This document shows, piece after piece, positions 24,030 to 36,500 of a stretch of DNA of 64,000 nt (its first letter is position 1; every line of letters begins with the position of its first letter). Source of the stretch: Strongylocentrotus droebachiensis (Eukaryota; Echinodermata; Echinoidea; Camarodonta; Strongylocentrotidae); NCBI GenBank assembly GCA_035222895.1, contig JAVYIG010004996.1:62001-126000 (forward strand). Direction: 5' to 3'. The notes under the pieces were generated by a model, which had not been told where the DNA came from, did no database searches, and saw only the letters and a program-made list of their open reading frames with translations. Position numbers and translations under genes: made by a program.

Positions 24030-24312
24030 GAGAAAGGTTATCAGGCCATTTTCGTAATGTAACCAATGCATAAATATTTGTTAAGTGCCATGTTATTAAT
24101 TATTTCATTCACCTGTTATGAATAATTGTATTTCACTACTCAGAATACGAATTTCACACATTACGTGTTAGGTAGCTAGGGCAAGCCAAAATGTTTGTCC
24201 TACCTTCATATTCTGACTATTGACATACAATTATTCATAACAGATGAATGAAATAATTTGTAATATGGCACTATATAAACAAAGATTTGTTCATTACATT
24301 TTGATAACATTA
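24030..24312. mobile_element. MITE-like imperfect inverted repeat
   Basis: The left arm (about 24030-24140) carries GTAATGTAACCAATGC, AAGTGCCATGTTATTAA and TTTCATTCACCTGTTATG. The right arm (about 24225-24312) carries the inverses in mirror order: CATAACAGATGAATGAAA, TAATATGGCACT and TTCATTACATTTTGATAAC. The loop is about 85 bp. Non-coding; the superfamily is unknown. Confidence 0.7.
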
Positions 24313-26260
24313 CGATAATAGTCTATTGAGAGGGCAGTAGATCGAGATTGACATCAACTGACTGGATCGCAAATATGGGTTCTGCCACCACCACTAGCAC
24401 AATAAATTAAACTGGGATAGACAAGAGAAAAGTTGCTTCTTAACAAAATTTCCATAGAGAAATTATAAAAAGATTGGAAAGTAAATCAAACATAAAGATG
24501 ACCAGAAATCTTTTACCAAAAGAACTGTTAAGTGTTATTTATATAAGAAAGAAAAAAAAAGAGAGGGAAACAAAACTATCAGTACGATTTTTATGTTAAT
24601 TATGATTCAATTGCTTTGCAAAGCAAAACTTAATTTCAATTCTTTGTTACGACAATAATAACGTTTTTGTGCTTATATAAATTTGATTTGTATATAGTAT
24701 TGTATCTTTGAATGTAACCATGTATATATAATCAATAAATCCTCTGATGAGGCAAAGAGAAGAAAAATAAGCACAATAAATTAGGCATCCAGTGACGTCA
24801 AACTGATTGAATTCAAAATTCTAGTCACCCTGCTTAGCCACCATCTGGAGACCCGCCCGACGTAATTCCTTGCTTTTCATTATGTAGAGGAATAACACTT
24901 TCAAAAGATACTCTGATCCATACAAGCTTTACCGAGCAACTTTATTTTGAAAATGGCATATCAAAATCCATTTGCGCTAGAGTTTGGTAAAACCGTGAAG
25001 GCGTATAAGTACATGTGTGGAGCTCCACAGAATACCCCCCCCCCTATTCTGTATTTCTTTGACTGCCATGTATTACATGAAGTGTATTTCTAGGCCCCAC
25101 AGTCCCTCCCGTTAGTTGATTAGGTACCCCCACCTGCGAGAGTGACCTCACCCAACAACTAAATCTAACTACACCTGGTGGGATACCAGGAGTTGCTTCT
25201 CACTTTGTTTTGCCACGCATCCCATTCATCAGCTATCTTTAATTTATTGTCTTCCTTAAAAGGTAAGAAAGAAACTTGTATTATTTAATTGTGGTATATT
25301 CCTGTTCTTCATAAAATGTGTATTTCTAAACTGTTAGATTCACTATTCACAAATCTTGTAAGCATTGTGTAAAAAGATATAATAATGGTCTTTGTCTATG
25401 GTATGTTGGATTATATGATTTTACGGGCGGAAATATAAGAAATGGGAAGAGATAATTTCATGATGACAATATTGTTATCACTTGTAGTAATGATAAGAAA
25501 CTATTATCGGGTTTGTGAGATTGATGATCATGTTGTTTGACTTAGTCAACATTTCTGAAAGTTTTGAAAAGAGAATATACTTTATTGCTGTCAGTATATT
25601 TGTCTTTTGCTTGCATATACATGTGTATATATATATTCTTAGCCAATGACATATTGTGCCAATTACTATGTATTTATGCCAAGGCACATTGTGATATATT
25701 CTAGTTTTAGTCAGATACCGTTTGAATAGCGAAATGAGTTGTTCAAGATTAACTTTAACTTCCAGTATCGTGGTGTGAGTGAATGTGGACAAACCACGGG
25801 TACAATACTAGTGTGTTATCAGGATGTGTCAGTGCGTGCAGTGTGAACACACCTATCAAGGTTAATAATGCCCTCTCCCTGAATGGTCAGATGGCTTAGC
25901 GTCAAATTAATCGATTATCGTTACCTAGATAGATAGGATAGATAGACAGATAAACGGTATTTTATTGCACCTTTCATGAATGGCAGTTTCACAACTGAAT
26001 TGTACACAAATTAAACGAATTGGATATATACATTCTAAAAAACTTACAGAACATTTAGTTAAAAATTAATTAAACTTGTCATTCTACCACTGCCTAAATA
26101 CCAAAAACAATTTAAAAATAGTTAATGAACATAATATCGACAAAAAAACAAAACAACGTATAAACATAATTATATGCCAACATGTGGACCAAGACAAATT
26201 ATAAAACAGTTCTTCATGTTACAATATTGTAGTTGTGAGTATAGTAGTAAAATAATCAAG
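24313..26260. other. Intergenic DNA upstream of the sulfotransferase
   Basis: Mostly single-copy AT-rich DNA. It includes a short GATA tetranucleotide tract (about 25928-25957). A weak candidate 5'-UTR exon of the sulfotransferase ends at 25262, where TTAAAAG is followed by GTAAGAAAG, a good donor. Nothing in the sequence proves it is used. Confidence 0.35.
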
Positions 26261-26552
26261 CATGGGCGGATCTAGGGGGTAGGGGGTTAACCCCCCCCCC
26301 CTTGGGCTAGCCCCCAAACAAATAGTAATTTTTTTTTTATTTATTTAAAATGTCGAGGGTATAATGATTTTTTTTTTTGTGAAGTGCTTTTTACCCCCCC
26401 CCCCCCCCCCCACTGAGCGATGGTCGGCAATATTTTCAAATGTCGGGTCCAAATCCTGGATCCGCCTCTGGGTCAAACACCCTCCCCCCCCCCCCCCTCT
26501 CCCCCCCCCCCCCCTCCCCCCTCCCTAGCAAAAAGCTAGACCCGCCCCTGTC
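26261..26552. repeat. G/C homopolymer foldback element
   Basis: The ends GGGCGGATCTAGGGGG (26265) and AGCTAGACCCGCCCCTG (26536) are roughly inverse. The inside alternates C runs of 8-20 with T-rich spacers and an ATCCTGGATCCGCC word. It is probably a MITE; run lengths are uncertain. Confidence 0.6.
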
Positions 26553-26817
26553 AAGGATAGCGGCAAGAGCAGTGGTATGAACATTTAGTAGTATTTGAAA
26601 TAATTATTCAAATTTAAAAGTAAATAGCAATTCAATATCATTAAAAGATATAAAATATACAAGATAAAAAGAACGTACAAGAATCGAGACATTTCAATGA
26701 TAAATCATTGCAATAGATATAAACATGAGTAAATTAACTGTTATTATACAGGCAAATCAAATTTGGAATAGGACTATTTTGCATGCGACTGGTTTTACAT
26801 TTATAATCCGGAATACA

Positions 26818-27290
26818 GGCGCTATTTTCGGTACAGGGCTTCCTAATGACATACTAAACGATATTAGAGTAGAGGCCCCGAAAGTTTTATGTGGGGCGGG
26901 GGCGTCCTCCTGGAGACCCCAAATAATATATAAAGTAAAATAACATTGATTTGTAGTTGTACCAGCGCCATTTTTGGTACAGGGATTCCTTAAGACCTAC
27001 TGAACGATGTTAGGGCTGGAACCCCCAACAAAATATTCATAAAGGTGTGATTTGGGGGCGGGGGCATCGTACCAGAGCCCCCCCATTTTTTTTTGTTGTT
27101 GTAAAAACGCCACTTTTTGTACAGGGCTTCCTTATGGCCCTCTGAATGATGTAAGGGTAGGAACCCCCGGCAATAGTTCATGTATGTTTAATCGGGGCGG
27201 GGGCGTTGTACCGGAGCCCCCGTGTTATATATTATAACCGCCTGTTTTGGGGACAGGGCTCTCTTAGAAGCCCCCGGCAAAAAATTCACA
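26818..27290. repeat. Four degenerate tandem copies of a ~130-145-bp repeat
   Basis: Each copy contains a GCGC/CGCCATTTTTGGTACAGGG-like start, CTTCCTTA, AACGATGTTAGGG, AACCCCCGG and GGGGCGGGGGCGT, starting near 26818, 26966, 27106 and 27238. The array ends about 170 bp before the first coding exon of the sulfotransferase. Confidence 0.75.
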
Positions 27291-27463
27291 TGTAAGGCTG
27301 AATATCTTACTCAAACCCGGCATGGTCATTAAGTCTCCGTCTTGAATGTGCACAATTTGCAGCAGGAGGCGTTCATGCTAAATAAACGTGCACGTGATCG
27401 GTGCAAATTGATGACCATTTACCTATGCTGAATTTACTTTCCCTTTTTTCTCTGACCATGCAG

Positions 27464-27588
27464 GCTTACGATGTTGAAGGGATGCAAATTACCTACTTCG
27501 GCGGGCGGCACCCTGATAATTGCACTCTTATGTGCATTCTGCATGGCTATAATCTTAACAGCTCAAAGTAGACTGAATGTTTTACCAG
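27464..27588 (+). CDS. Sulfotransferase first coding exon (cytoplasmic tail and TM anchor)
   Basis: The acceptor is CTGACCATGCAG before 27464; the ATG is at 27471 and the donor GTAATG at 27589. The 39-codon frame starts MLKGCKLPTS, runs into an 18-residue hydrophobic stretch and ends LNVLP. Another frame of the same exon has a stop. Because the exon begins with an acceptor, a non-coding exon must lie upstream. It is too short to show up as a long open frame. Confidence 0.75.
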
Positions 27589-30500
27589 GTAATGATACTT
27601 GTGGAGAGTCTTTATAGTCCAGGCATTTCGTGAAAAAAAAGGGGTCAACCTCCCACTAATTGCAACAGAAAGTCTGTCAACTGTTCTATACCCAGAAATA
27701 TGTCCTCTATAACATATCAAAAGTCTTAAGGAATCCTGGTGGGGGAAAGTGCCATGGCGGCCATTTTCCAAAATGGCCGCCATGTATAACTACTGTTGTA
27801 CAATTCTGGGGATTACTTTTTAACAGCACATCATTTTACCATGCGTAAGGTGTCATATGAAAGACAATTACATTTCCTGCAAGATGATACCTCATTCAAT
27901 AGGTTTCGGGATGATTTGCTTACCAATTTTGAGCCAAAAGTGTGATTTTTTACCATTTTTTTCAAAAATATGAATTGCGCCAAAATACATATTTCTCCAT
28001 ATTTATTTGATTATTATGCTAACCAACTTGAAACTTGCTGAAAAACTGTTCAGAATCCTGGTTGATATCATATTCAAATTTCAAGTCTATCACTTTTCTA
28101 TCTAAAAAGTTATAGCGCTCTAAAGTTGACAATTTGTTATGAGCCAAAATGGCAAATTTGGTTGCTAAGGGCTATCTTCTCCTTAGCAACGGTATCATAT
28201 TGGCGTGAGAAATAGAATATATCACAAGAAATTGCTATCAACAAGACGATGACTACTTTTATAGGAAGTATGATGACAAATGACTAATTTTCATCCTATT
28301 TTAATGATAAATATCGCTTAGTTCCTGTTGCTATGGTAATAATATGCCTAGCAACCGATATAAAACACATATTTTTGTTGTAAATCTAATATTTCCCATA
28401 TCTCTGCTTCTAAATAACATAGAGTTTTGATTTTAAGTGCTAAACATACATTTCCAGGGACAAGGAATCAAATTAATTAAATTTTAATGAGCCAACAAGC
28501 CGAAACGGCAGCCATTTTCCAAAATGGCCGCCATAAACCTGATATATCGCAATATCTCCGCTTCTGAATGACTTAGGGCTTTGATTTTCAGTCCTAAATA
28601 TACATTTTCTGGGCCCAGGAATCCTTTGAAACACATTTCAATGAGCTAAACCTGACCAAAAAGCCGACATGGCAGCCATTTTCCAAAATGGCTGCCATAA
28701 ACCTGATAACTCCCAATATTTCTGCTTCTAAAGCTTAGAATTTTAGTGCAAAACGTACATTTTCTGGGGCTAGAAATCCAATGACACACATTTCAATAAG
28801 CTTAACCTGACCAAAATGCATTATTCTGAGGATGTGTCAACTATATACCATGGCATGCCGTATACCTGATGGACAACGTACGTGTATAGGTCATACTTAT
28901 TATAATACTGCATGTAGTTACCATAGCCTCAGACTACCATATCGATCCATCAATCTTCCTCAAAAAGTCTACGTCGTCATCACTGTCACATGCAACTTGG
29001 GTCGACTTCGTGCATGCTGACCCTCTACAGTTGCGACATGCAGCTGAGCACTCTATATTGTGCTTCTTGCAGGTGCACTTCAGACTGCTGCAGTCTGTCT
29101 GGCAGTTGCAGCGGATCATCTTGAGGAGCTCTTCCGGAGCTGGTGGCAAGTCCGTCTGCACGGGCACGAGTCCTCCACTGCTTTCCCACCAACCCCAGTC
29201 ATCTGGTCGTAGCTCATCAGCTGCAATGCGATCCACTGCCGGACCTGGTAGTAGACACGAAGGCTGTGGTGTTTCGCTGCTGCTGATGTGGGCGGTAGAA
29301 TTTTGGGTTGCACATGAGAAATGCTGGAGGTGACCTTCTGGCAGAACCGCTTATGTCGCACCACGTTGAGTGACTTTGCAGGCTTCCCATTGTACAGGCA
29401 TGCCAAGGCTTTCTCTCCTGCTTCTGCAACATCATCGGTGGACGCTGTCGGTCTGTCAAACACGATTGCTTGTTCACGGAAGTGCGCACTAGTTTTGAAT
29501 TTGTGAAGGGAAGCTCCCTTGCCAATGCCATACACGCGGGAAGAAGTATCACATCTCAGGAGAGCGTGCATGAAGAAAATGTGCTGTGATACTTCAGGGC
29601 CTAACTGCTGTTTGACAGACTTCATGTTCCAGACACGCGGTTTCTTCACATTCTTCTTTGGCTCGGGTTGGAAGAACAGGTCACATGACTCAAGGTTGGT
29701 GTGGTAGATGAGCAGGATGAGTAAATCTGTGTCATCTCCGATTAGCACAGTATCAGTGGTGGCTGCAGACTCCACTGCTTTCTGCACTGTGAGGAGATCA
29801 GCGTCACTAGCTGCAGCATGATGTGTCTGGCAGTTCTTTGTCCGTAGTTTGGTGCTGCTTATTTGTCTTGTTTGCCAGGAATTGTTCCTTCTTCATTGTG
29901 GCCTGCATATCTTCATCAAGCGTCACCGTTGCTCCAGCATTCCCTCTTGCACGTCTTTGGTGTGATGTGCCCTTTGTTGATGTACCATCATATCCATCAA
30001 ACACGACTGTTGCGACATACTCTGTGTATTGCGTGCAGATACCTTTGTATGTTGAGCCACGTGACCATGGAATGCGCTGAACTAGTGCCCCCACCATCCA
30101 ACACGTAGTGGACTTGGCCTGTGATTCCTGGTGCATCCTTTGCCAGGAGTGTCCAGATAGCATCTGCTAGCACTGGCTTCTGTGGCTGTCAGAGCAGCAG
30201 TGTGGAATCAAACAGAGCTGGTGGGTAACTGCACAGCTCATATTTGAACACAGACTCTAGAGCCTCTGTAGCTTTTGCAGCAATTGTCAGTCGCTGGAAA
30301 AGCAGCTGGGGATCCACTTGTACTGCCTCACCATAAATATTTACTGCCTATTTCGAAGCCAAGGTCATGGCCTGATCCTTCCTCTTGAATGTGTAGTCAG
30401 AAGCAATTTGTCCATCCATGTTGGTCAGGATTGCTGTTACAACAGTTTTTGCTGAGTCCACATTGACTTTGCTGGTTGTATGTACCCCTGTCGAAATGCT

Positions 30501-33500
30501 GCGCAAGCTCGGATCTGAGCTGAAGGGTGTTCTCTCTTTCAGACAGCTGATAACTGCATGTGTGTCTTTCATGTCACGTGCTTGTCTAGCATTTGTCATG
30601 TCCTTGTTTTGTTCACCAGTGTTATAGCTGACACCTGTGAGCTGTTGCATAGCATTGTTGACTTCAGCACAGGCAGGCATGGAGGGCAGCCATATGAGAC
30701 GCTGTTGCTCTGTCATGCCTCGCCCTCTCGTCAGGCCACCGCTGGTATTCATACACCTCATTAGGACCTGTTCGATGGTGAGATCTACGGACAGACCAGC
30801 CCATAGGCGATCAATTCTTCTGATAACATGGAACCCTTCTTCGAATCGTTGGTACGAATCTGGATGTTCATTCTTGAGCTTGCTCATTCGCTGCACATAG
30901 AGACGGATTGATTTGGTGTAGAGGTTGTGCCCAGAGGCTGCCAGGTAGGGCAACATTTCTGACACAGCTTCAAGGTGCAACGCCCAGTTGCCAATGCGCT
31001 CTGCTCTAATAAATTTCTGTAGTATGTCAACCATCTCCATGTACTGTAGCCAAAGTGTGGCGGTCCTAGAGGACTTCAAGGATTCGGTTTTGGCCCGGAG
31101 GAGCTTCTTGATTCTGGTTAAAACATCAGCTTGGCAGAACTCCTCTGCATACACAGAACCTTCCATCAGATTCTTGTAGAGGGCAGCAAGTGCATCAAGA
31201 TCAGTGTTTCCAGTTCCGTTTGTCGTAGGCTCATCATTACGTGACACTGTTGCCTCATTGGTCTCCTCCACTTCAGGTGGATCTGCAGATGGTTGAGGGA
31301 GTGGCACACCAAGTGCGTCTGACAAAATCAAGGCGTTCAGAGCTGCATCAACAAGTAGATGTCCCCGTATTGCTCGTGCAATAGCCTTGCTTGACATCAT
31401 GTGTACCACCGCGTTGTCTGCATAGATTGCTTCTCAAGAAACTCATTTCTGTGTGAAAGCCTCCCAGGCGCAAAACTATGTTATTCAAAACACTTCCTGC
31501 GGGCTCAGTCTCGATGATCATGAGGGCTTTCCACCATAGTGGTTGGTCAAAGGTGATGATGGGCGTAACACCATGGCGACGAGCATGCTCACACACAAAC
31601 TTCAGCGTGGAATAGATGCAAGTGACATCGCTGGGATTCATGTCAATCATTGAGAGAAACATCACCGATGATTTCCCGGGGTGGTCACCATGATATAAAT
31701 AAAATAAAATAAATTTAATTTATATAGCGCTAAATACAAATGTCTCTAAGCGCTTTACAAATATATTATTACCCCGGTCATTGGATTCAGTGCTTACCCG
31801 CACACAATGTGTGCACAATCTCCACTCCCTGGGGAGCATTCCAGCCAGGCGTTACATGACGCTCAAAAACTGTTTGACCAACAATGACGGTCGCATCCTA
31901 CCGGGTACCCATTTAACACCTGGGTGGAGAGTAGCAAGTGCAGGTTAATATCTTGCCAAAGGATATTAGTGCCGTGTCGGGATTCGAACCCTCGACCTTC
32001 GCATCTCCAAGTCAAGCGCCTTAAACCACTCGACCACGACACTTAAACCACTCGACCATGCACTAGCTGCATCAGTCCAGACCATGCCGGTCTTGGTGAG
32101 GTGAACATAACGGATGTCTTCCACAGGAGATCAAGGTCTGCTGTTGGGTCCTTTGCCTTCATGTTGACCACCTTCTGGTATGCCAGTGTTGTCATACCGC
32201 GGCTCTCTTCTTTGTGGTAATGGATAGGAATTCGTCTCACCGTGGAGATATCGCTGGAGGTGCGCCCTGAGGGTAGGTCTGCTGGTCTTGGTGGCTGGGG
32301 TTATGGCAGCAATCATCCCCATGCCAACGAAAGTATTGTTACCATCAAGGGTACGGATGTTGTGGTCTACATTGTCTGTAGCATGGGCGTAAATCCTTAC
32401 GTATAACCTATTGTTCAGGGGCGGATGATCTATTTATTCATCCCCCCTGAACAATAGGTATTACGTAAGGATTTACGCCCATGGTCTGTAGCATACTGGA
32501 CAAACTCCGAACTGAGATCAGGTATGTCTGTTCCATGAGACATCACAGCATTCCGTTCAAAAGTTTGAACTTCCTGATAGGAGCAGCTGAAACCAAGCTT
32601 GTGGAGGGAATCAATCAAGAAGCGTGATGCAAACTGATGGTGCATTTGGATCCCCAGTCCAATCTGCAGTGGAGCCAGCAGAACTTGAGGTCAGACTGCT
32701 TGCATAACTGCCTGCCCAATTGAGGCAGTCTTCATGAGCACATTCTTGCCGACAAACAGTCTCCCAGCAGTAACCTTAGGTTTTCTGGCAGGAAATTGAT
32801 GTTTTTCTCCTCCTAGCCCCAGAAAATGTATGTTTTGCACAAAATTTCTAAGCCTTTAGAAGCAGAAATATTGGGAACTATCAGGTTTATGGCAGCTATT
32901 TTGGAAAATGGATGTCATTTCGGCTTTTTGGTCAGGTTTAGCTCATTGAAATGTGTTTCAAAGGATTCCTGGGCCCAGAAAATGTATATTTAGGACTGAA
33001 AATCAAAGCCCTAAGTCATTCAGAAGCGGAGATATTGCGATATATCAGGTTTATGGCGGCCATTTTGGAAAATGGCTGCCGTGTCGGCTTGTTGGCTCAT
33101 TAAAATTTAATTAATTTGATTCCTTGTCCCTGGAAATGTATGTTTAGCACTTAAAATCAAAACTCTATGTTATTTAGAAGCAGAGATATGGGAAATATTA
33201 GATTTACAACAAAAATATGTGTTTTATATCCGTTGCTAGGCATATTATTACCATAGCAACGGTAACTAAGCGATATTTATCATTAAAATAGGATGAAAAT
33301 GCGTCATTTAACATCATACTTCCTATAAAAGTAGTCATCTGCTTGGTGATAGCAATTTCTCGTGATATATTCTATTTCTCATGCCAATATGATACCGTTG
33401 CTAAGGAGAAGATAGCCCTTAGCAACCAAATTTGCCATTTTGGCTCGTAACAAAGTGTCAGCTTTAGAGCGCTATAACTTTTTAGTTAGAAAAGTGATAG

Positions 33501-36500
33501 ACTTGAAATTTGGATATGATATCAACCAGGATTCTGAACAGTTTTTCAGCAAGTTTCAAGTTGGTTAGCATAATAATCAAATAAATATGGAGAAATATGT
33601 ATTTTGGCGCAATTCATATTTTTGAAAATAATGGTAAAAAATCACACTTTTGGCTCAAAATTGGTAAGCAAATCATCCCGAAACCTATTGAATGAGGTAT
33701 CATCTTGTATGAAATGTAATTGTCTTTCATATGACACCTTATGCATGGTAAAATGAGGTGCTGTTAAAAAGTAATCCCCAGAATTGTACAACAGTAGTTA
33801 TACATGGCGGCCATTTTGAAAAAATGGCCGCCATGGCACTTTCCCCCACCAGGATTCCTTAAGACTTTTGATATGTTATAATGGACACCTCCAAGAGCAC
33901 AAAACAGTCGAGACATTTTCTGTTGCAATTAGTGGGAGGTCATATCAAATTATGCCTGGACTATTAAGCGCTCTACATAATTTTGTTATTATATATCACC
34001 CCGGCTTATCATCGGAATAAATCATGCACACATGCGCACCATCCCCCTTATAAAAAAGTACCATGGTAACCATGGTAAAACCATGGTAAAACCATGGTAC
34101 CAGCATGGTACCTGTGGTACTCGTCTCTAACCATGGTACTACCATCAAAGAACCATGGTTTTACCATGGTTAAATGACAAGTACCATCGTATACCATGGT
34201 ACTTCCAAATTTGTACCATGGTACTCTATGGTACCTGTGGTACTCGTCTCTAACCATGGTACTACCATGCAAGAACCATGGTATTACCACGGTTATATGA
34301 CAAGTACCATGGTTTACCATGGTACTTCCGAATTTGTACATGGTACATTGTGGTACTTAATTGGCAGTTGTATGTTTCTAACCATGGTTCAGTACCATAT
34401 GTTGTGTTTGTTTTGTTTGTTTGATTGATTTAATTCTGCGCTCAAATAACAAATAGGAGGTTATACATGTTTACATAAGTATTACATAGATAATAATGCC
34501 TAATAAGAGTATACAATAACCTTTGTTAGTATACAATTAATGTGCAGGTATGAGTCGTTCGGTAGGAATCGTTTGCAATTTTTAAAAACAAAAACAACAA
34601 CAAATTACCGAACGCATGAAATCAAATAACAAAACATATAAGAACTATAAAAAAAAAAATAAGAATCATTAAGAACGAGATAGAAACAATTATGATTAAA
34701 AAATACATATAAAAACAATTGTTAAACAAATAATTAGAAGAATCGTAAAAAACATGATTATTATGATTTTGTTATTTTATTATTACAATTGTAGGGAAAA
34801 ACTATATCGCGTGTATCCAGTAAAATTATGTAATTTCATAGGCCTTTAGTTTTCTAAGATTTTAGTTTAAATGAAAAACTGACAATTAAAAAGTAGGCCT
34901 GGCTATACAGCTAGGAATCTGACTAAAATTTAATATATGCATTAATGCAGTTTAAGACTTTTTATTACGGGTAAATAGGAGTGGAAAAGTCAACTTTCAT
35001 TTGGCCATTTATCAAATAGTGTGTAAATGTAGAAATTGTGCAACAGCTTGAAATATCATAAAGAAGGTCTGCACAAGTCAAGACTATTACCTACAAGCCT
35101 CAACCCCACACAACCAGCGCATGCAGCTACAGCTACACAACCAAGGAGCAGCCATTCTGTGTGCCGAGGATCGCTGTACAGTATGCAGTGCAGTGTACGT
35201 GTATGCTGTGTACATGCTGTGTATGCTGTATGCTGTGTGTGCTGTGTACTGTGTACGTGCATGCAGCTACATCTACACAACCAAGGAGCAGCCATTTTAT
35301 TGTGTGTACATGCAGCAATATAGCTAGTACGTGCACTGTTCACAGTCCAGCTTCATGCCTCGTGTACATCTCGGTGTTTTAGATCTGCAAAATCATGCTG
35401 AATTCTGTTTTTCCCGGCTAATCTACAACAGTATGGGTAAGTTTAAGAATCATCTACTTTATTTACAATCTGTACATAGATCTAGATCTAGTCGATGTCT
35501 AGATAGTTATTTATGACATTGTCAACTGGGACTTAAAATACCTTCGACAGGATAACAGTTAAGACTGAACATGTATGATCCCATGTACGTAATTTGTTGT
35601 AGGCCTAGTATCTTGATGGGTTTATGGGGCATATCATTCAAACTTTCAAAGCAAAGTTTATCCATTTACATAGGTCTACACATTGTCATTAACTCTACTG
35701 TTAGTATAAAGTGTCATATTGTTCGAAGGATTGAATGTTTTATTCTTTTTAGAAAATAAATAGAATATACTGCATACAAATCCAGCAAATTAACGAATTA
35801 AGCTAATCGATGTCATGTCTGCCTCTGCTCTGTGACTGCATGTGTGATTTCATGTTGACAGTTGTTGATATTCATATTTGTTTTTTGTATTTAATTCAAA
35901 ATTGTATTTTTTTAAATTACAGATATATACGCAACATGACAAATGAGTAGTTTCCATATCGACGTCGTTCTTTATCATCATCTTGACCAAAACATCAACG
36001 CCACCATCACCATTTCTTCGTCGTTAACCTCCGTTTTGGCGTTTGAACTTGAAGTTTGTTGCGAACTCTAATAATGAATTTGGACATTGGCATTATCGAC
36101 TTTTGTTCTATCTTTGAACACCATCGACGTCGAACTTTGATTGAAGGTAAGAACCTCCTCTTTACCTTCTTCGTCTCTACGATTTGCGTTTCGTCGTTTG
36201 CAAGTCTGATCCTGACTCCGGCTAATGATGAATTTATCGACTTTCGATCTGTCTTCGATCACCATCGACGTCGGAACTCTACACCAAGTTTCACCATCGC
36301 CATACATGGACTTCGCATCCGATCGACATTGCAGACTCTTGGCTTTTATTCATCATTCATTTTTGAACTGTATTATGATCACCGACGTCATCTATGATCT
36401 ACCATAGCAAGTAGGCCTAGCTACCAATTGTTTCTTCAACCAAAATCGAGTACGACATCGTCGACGAATCTCGCACCTCCGCTGGGAGGACAGTTTGTAA

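Larger units (their letters stand above)
28934..32790 (-). pseudogene. Broken FEN/PIN-like nuclease with TSO1-type CXC domain
   Basis: Read on the minus strand. The N-terminal part (32790-32290) has LLAPLQIGLGIQMHHQF and a TFERNAVMS segment; it is cut by a MITE and has an in-frame stop near 32690. A middle part follows, with YHKEESRG, SPRPAWSG and FDQPLWWKALMI, cut by a SINE and with a frameshift near 32260. A helical segment 31409-30348 is open for 353 codons. After a stop and more frameshifts comes VVFDGYDGTSTKGTSHQRR (about 30030), which resembles the N-domain of FEN1-type nucleases. Then DADLLTVQKAVE and VLIGDDTDLLILLIY (about 29725) are an acidic I-domain-like cluster, and CDTSSRVYGIGK (about 29535) resembles the helix-hairpin-helix. 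The C-terminus (29236-28934) has CNCQTDCSSLKCTCKK and CSAACRNCRGSAC, a CXC (TSO1/tesmin) DNA-binding domain. I know the family only as widespread in marine animals; its function is unknown to me. Confidence 0.7.
27615..33963 (-). mobile_element. 6.35-kb element with ~1.2-kb TIRs and FEN/PIN-CXC coding region
   Basis: The ends are TAGTCCAGGCAT (27615) and its inverse ending CCTGGACTA at 33963. TTA stands outside both ends (27612-27614 and 33964-33966), a likely 3-bp target duplication. The TIRs run about 27615-28820 and 32795-33963 and stay alignable over their whole length. Between them the minus strand encodes one broken protein (28934-32790), and no DDE transposase motif is seen. It sits 26 bp into the big sulfotransferase intron. 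It carries a SINE and a hAT-like MITE, so it has been here for some time. Confidence 0.8.

Noticed and set aside
25150-25262. Promoter and 5'-UTR exon of the sulfotransferase
   Set aside because: Only a good splice donor supports it; no TATA or initiator pattern and no way to define the start, so it is mentioned but not called as a separate feature.
29010-30108. Plus-strand frames of 60-107 codons
   Set aside because: Shadows of the minus-strand nuclease-CXC pseudogene; Cys-rich look comes from the opposite-strand codons.
31967-32042. tRNA gene on the minus strand
   Set aside because: A and B boxes are present, but the sequence continues into a SINE body and tail and is flanked by a target duplication.
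35036-35382. Overlapping 60-95-codon frames on both strands
   Set aside because: Low-complexity TGTG/CACA-rich duplication; frames overlap in several phases with no domain.
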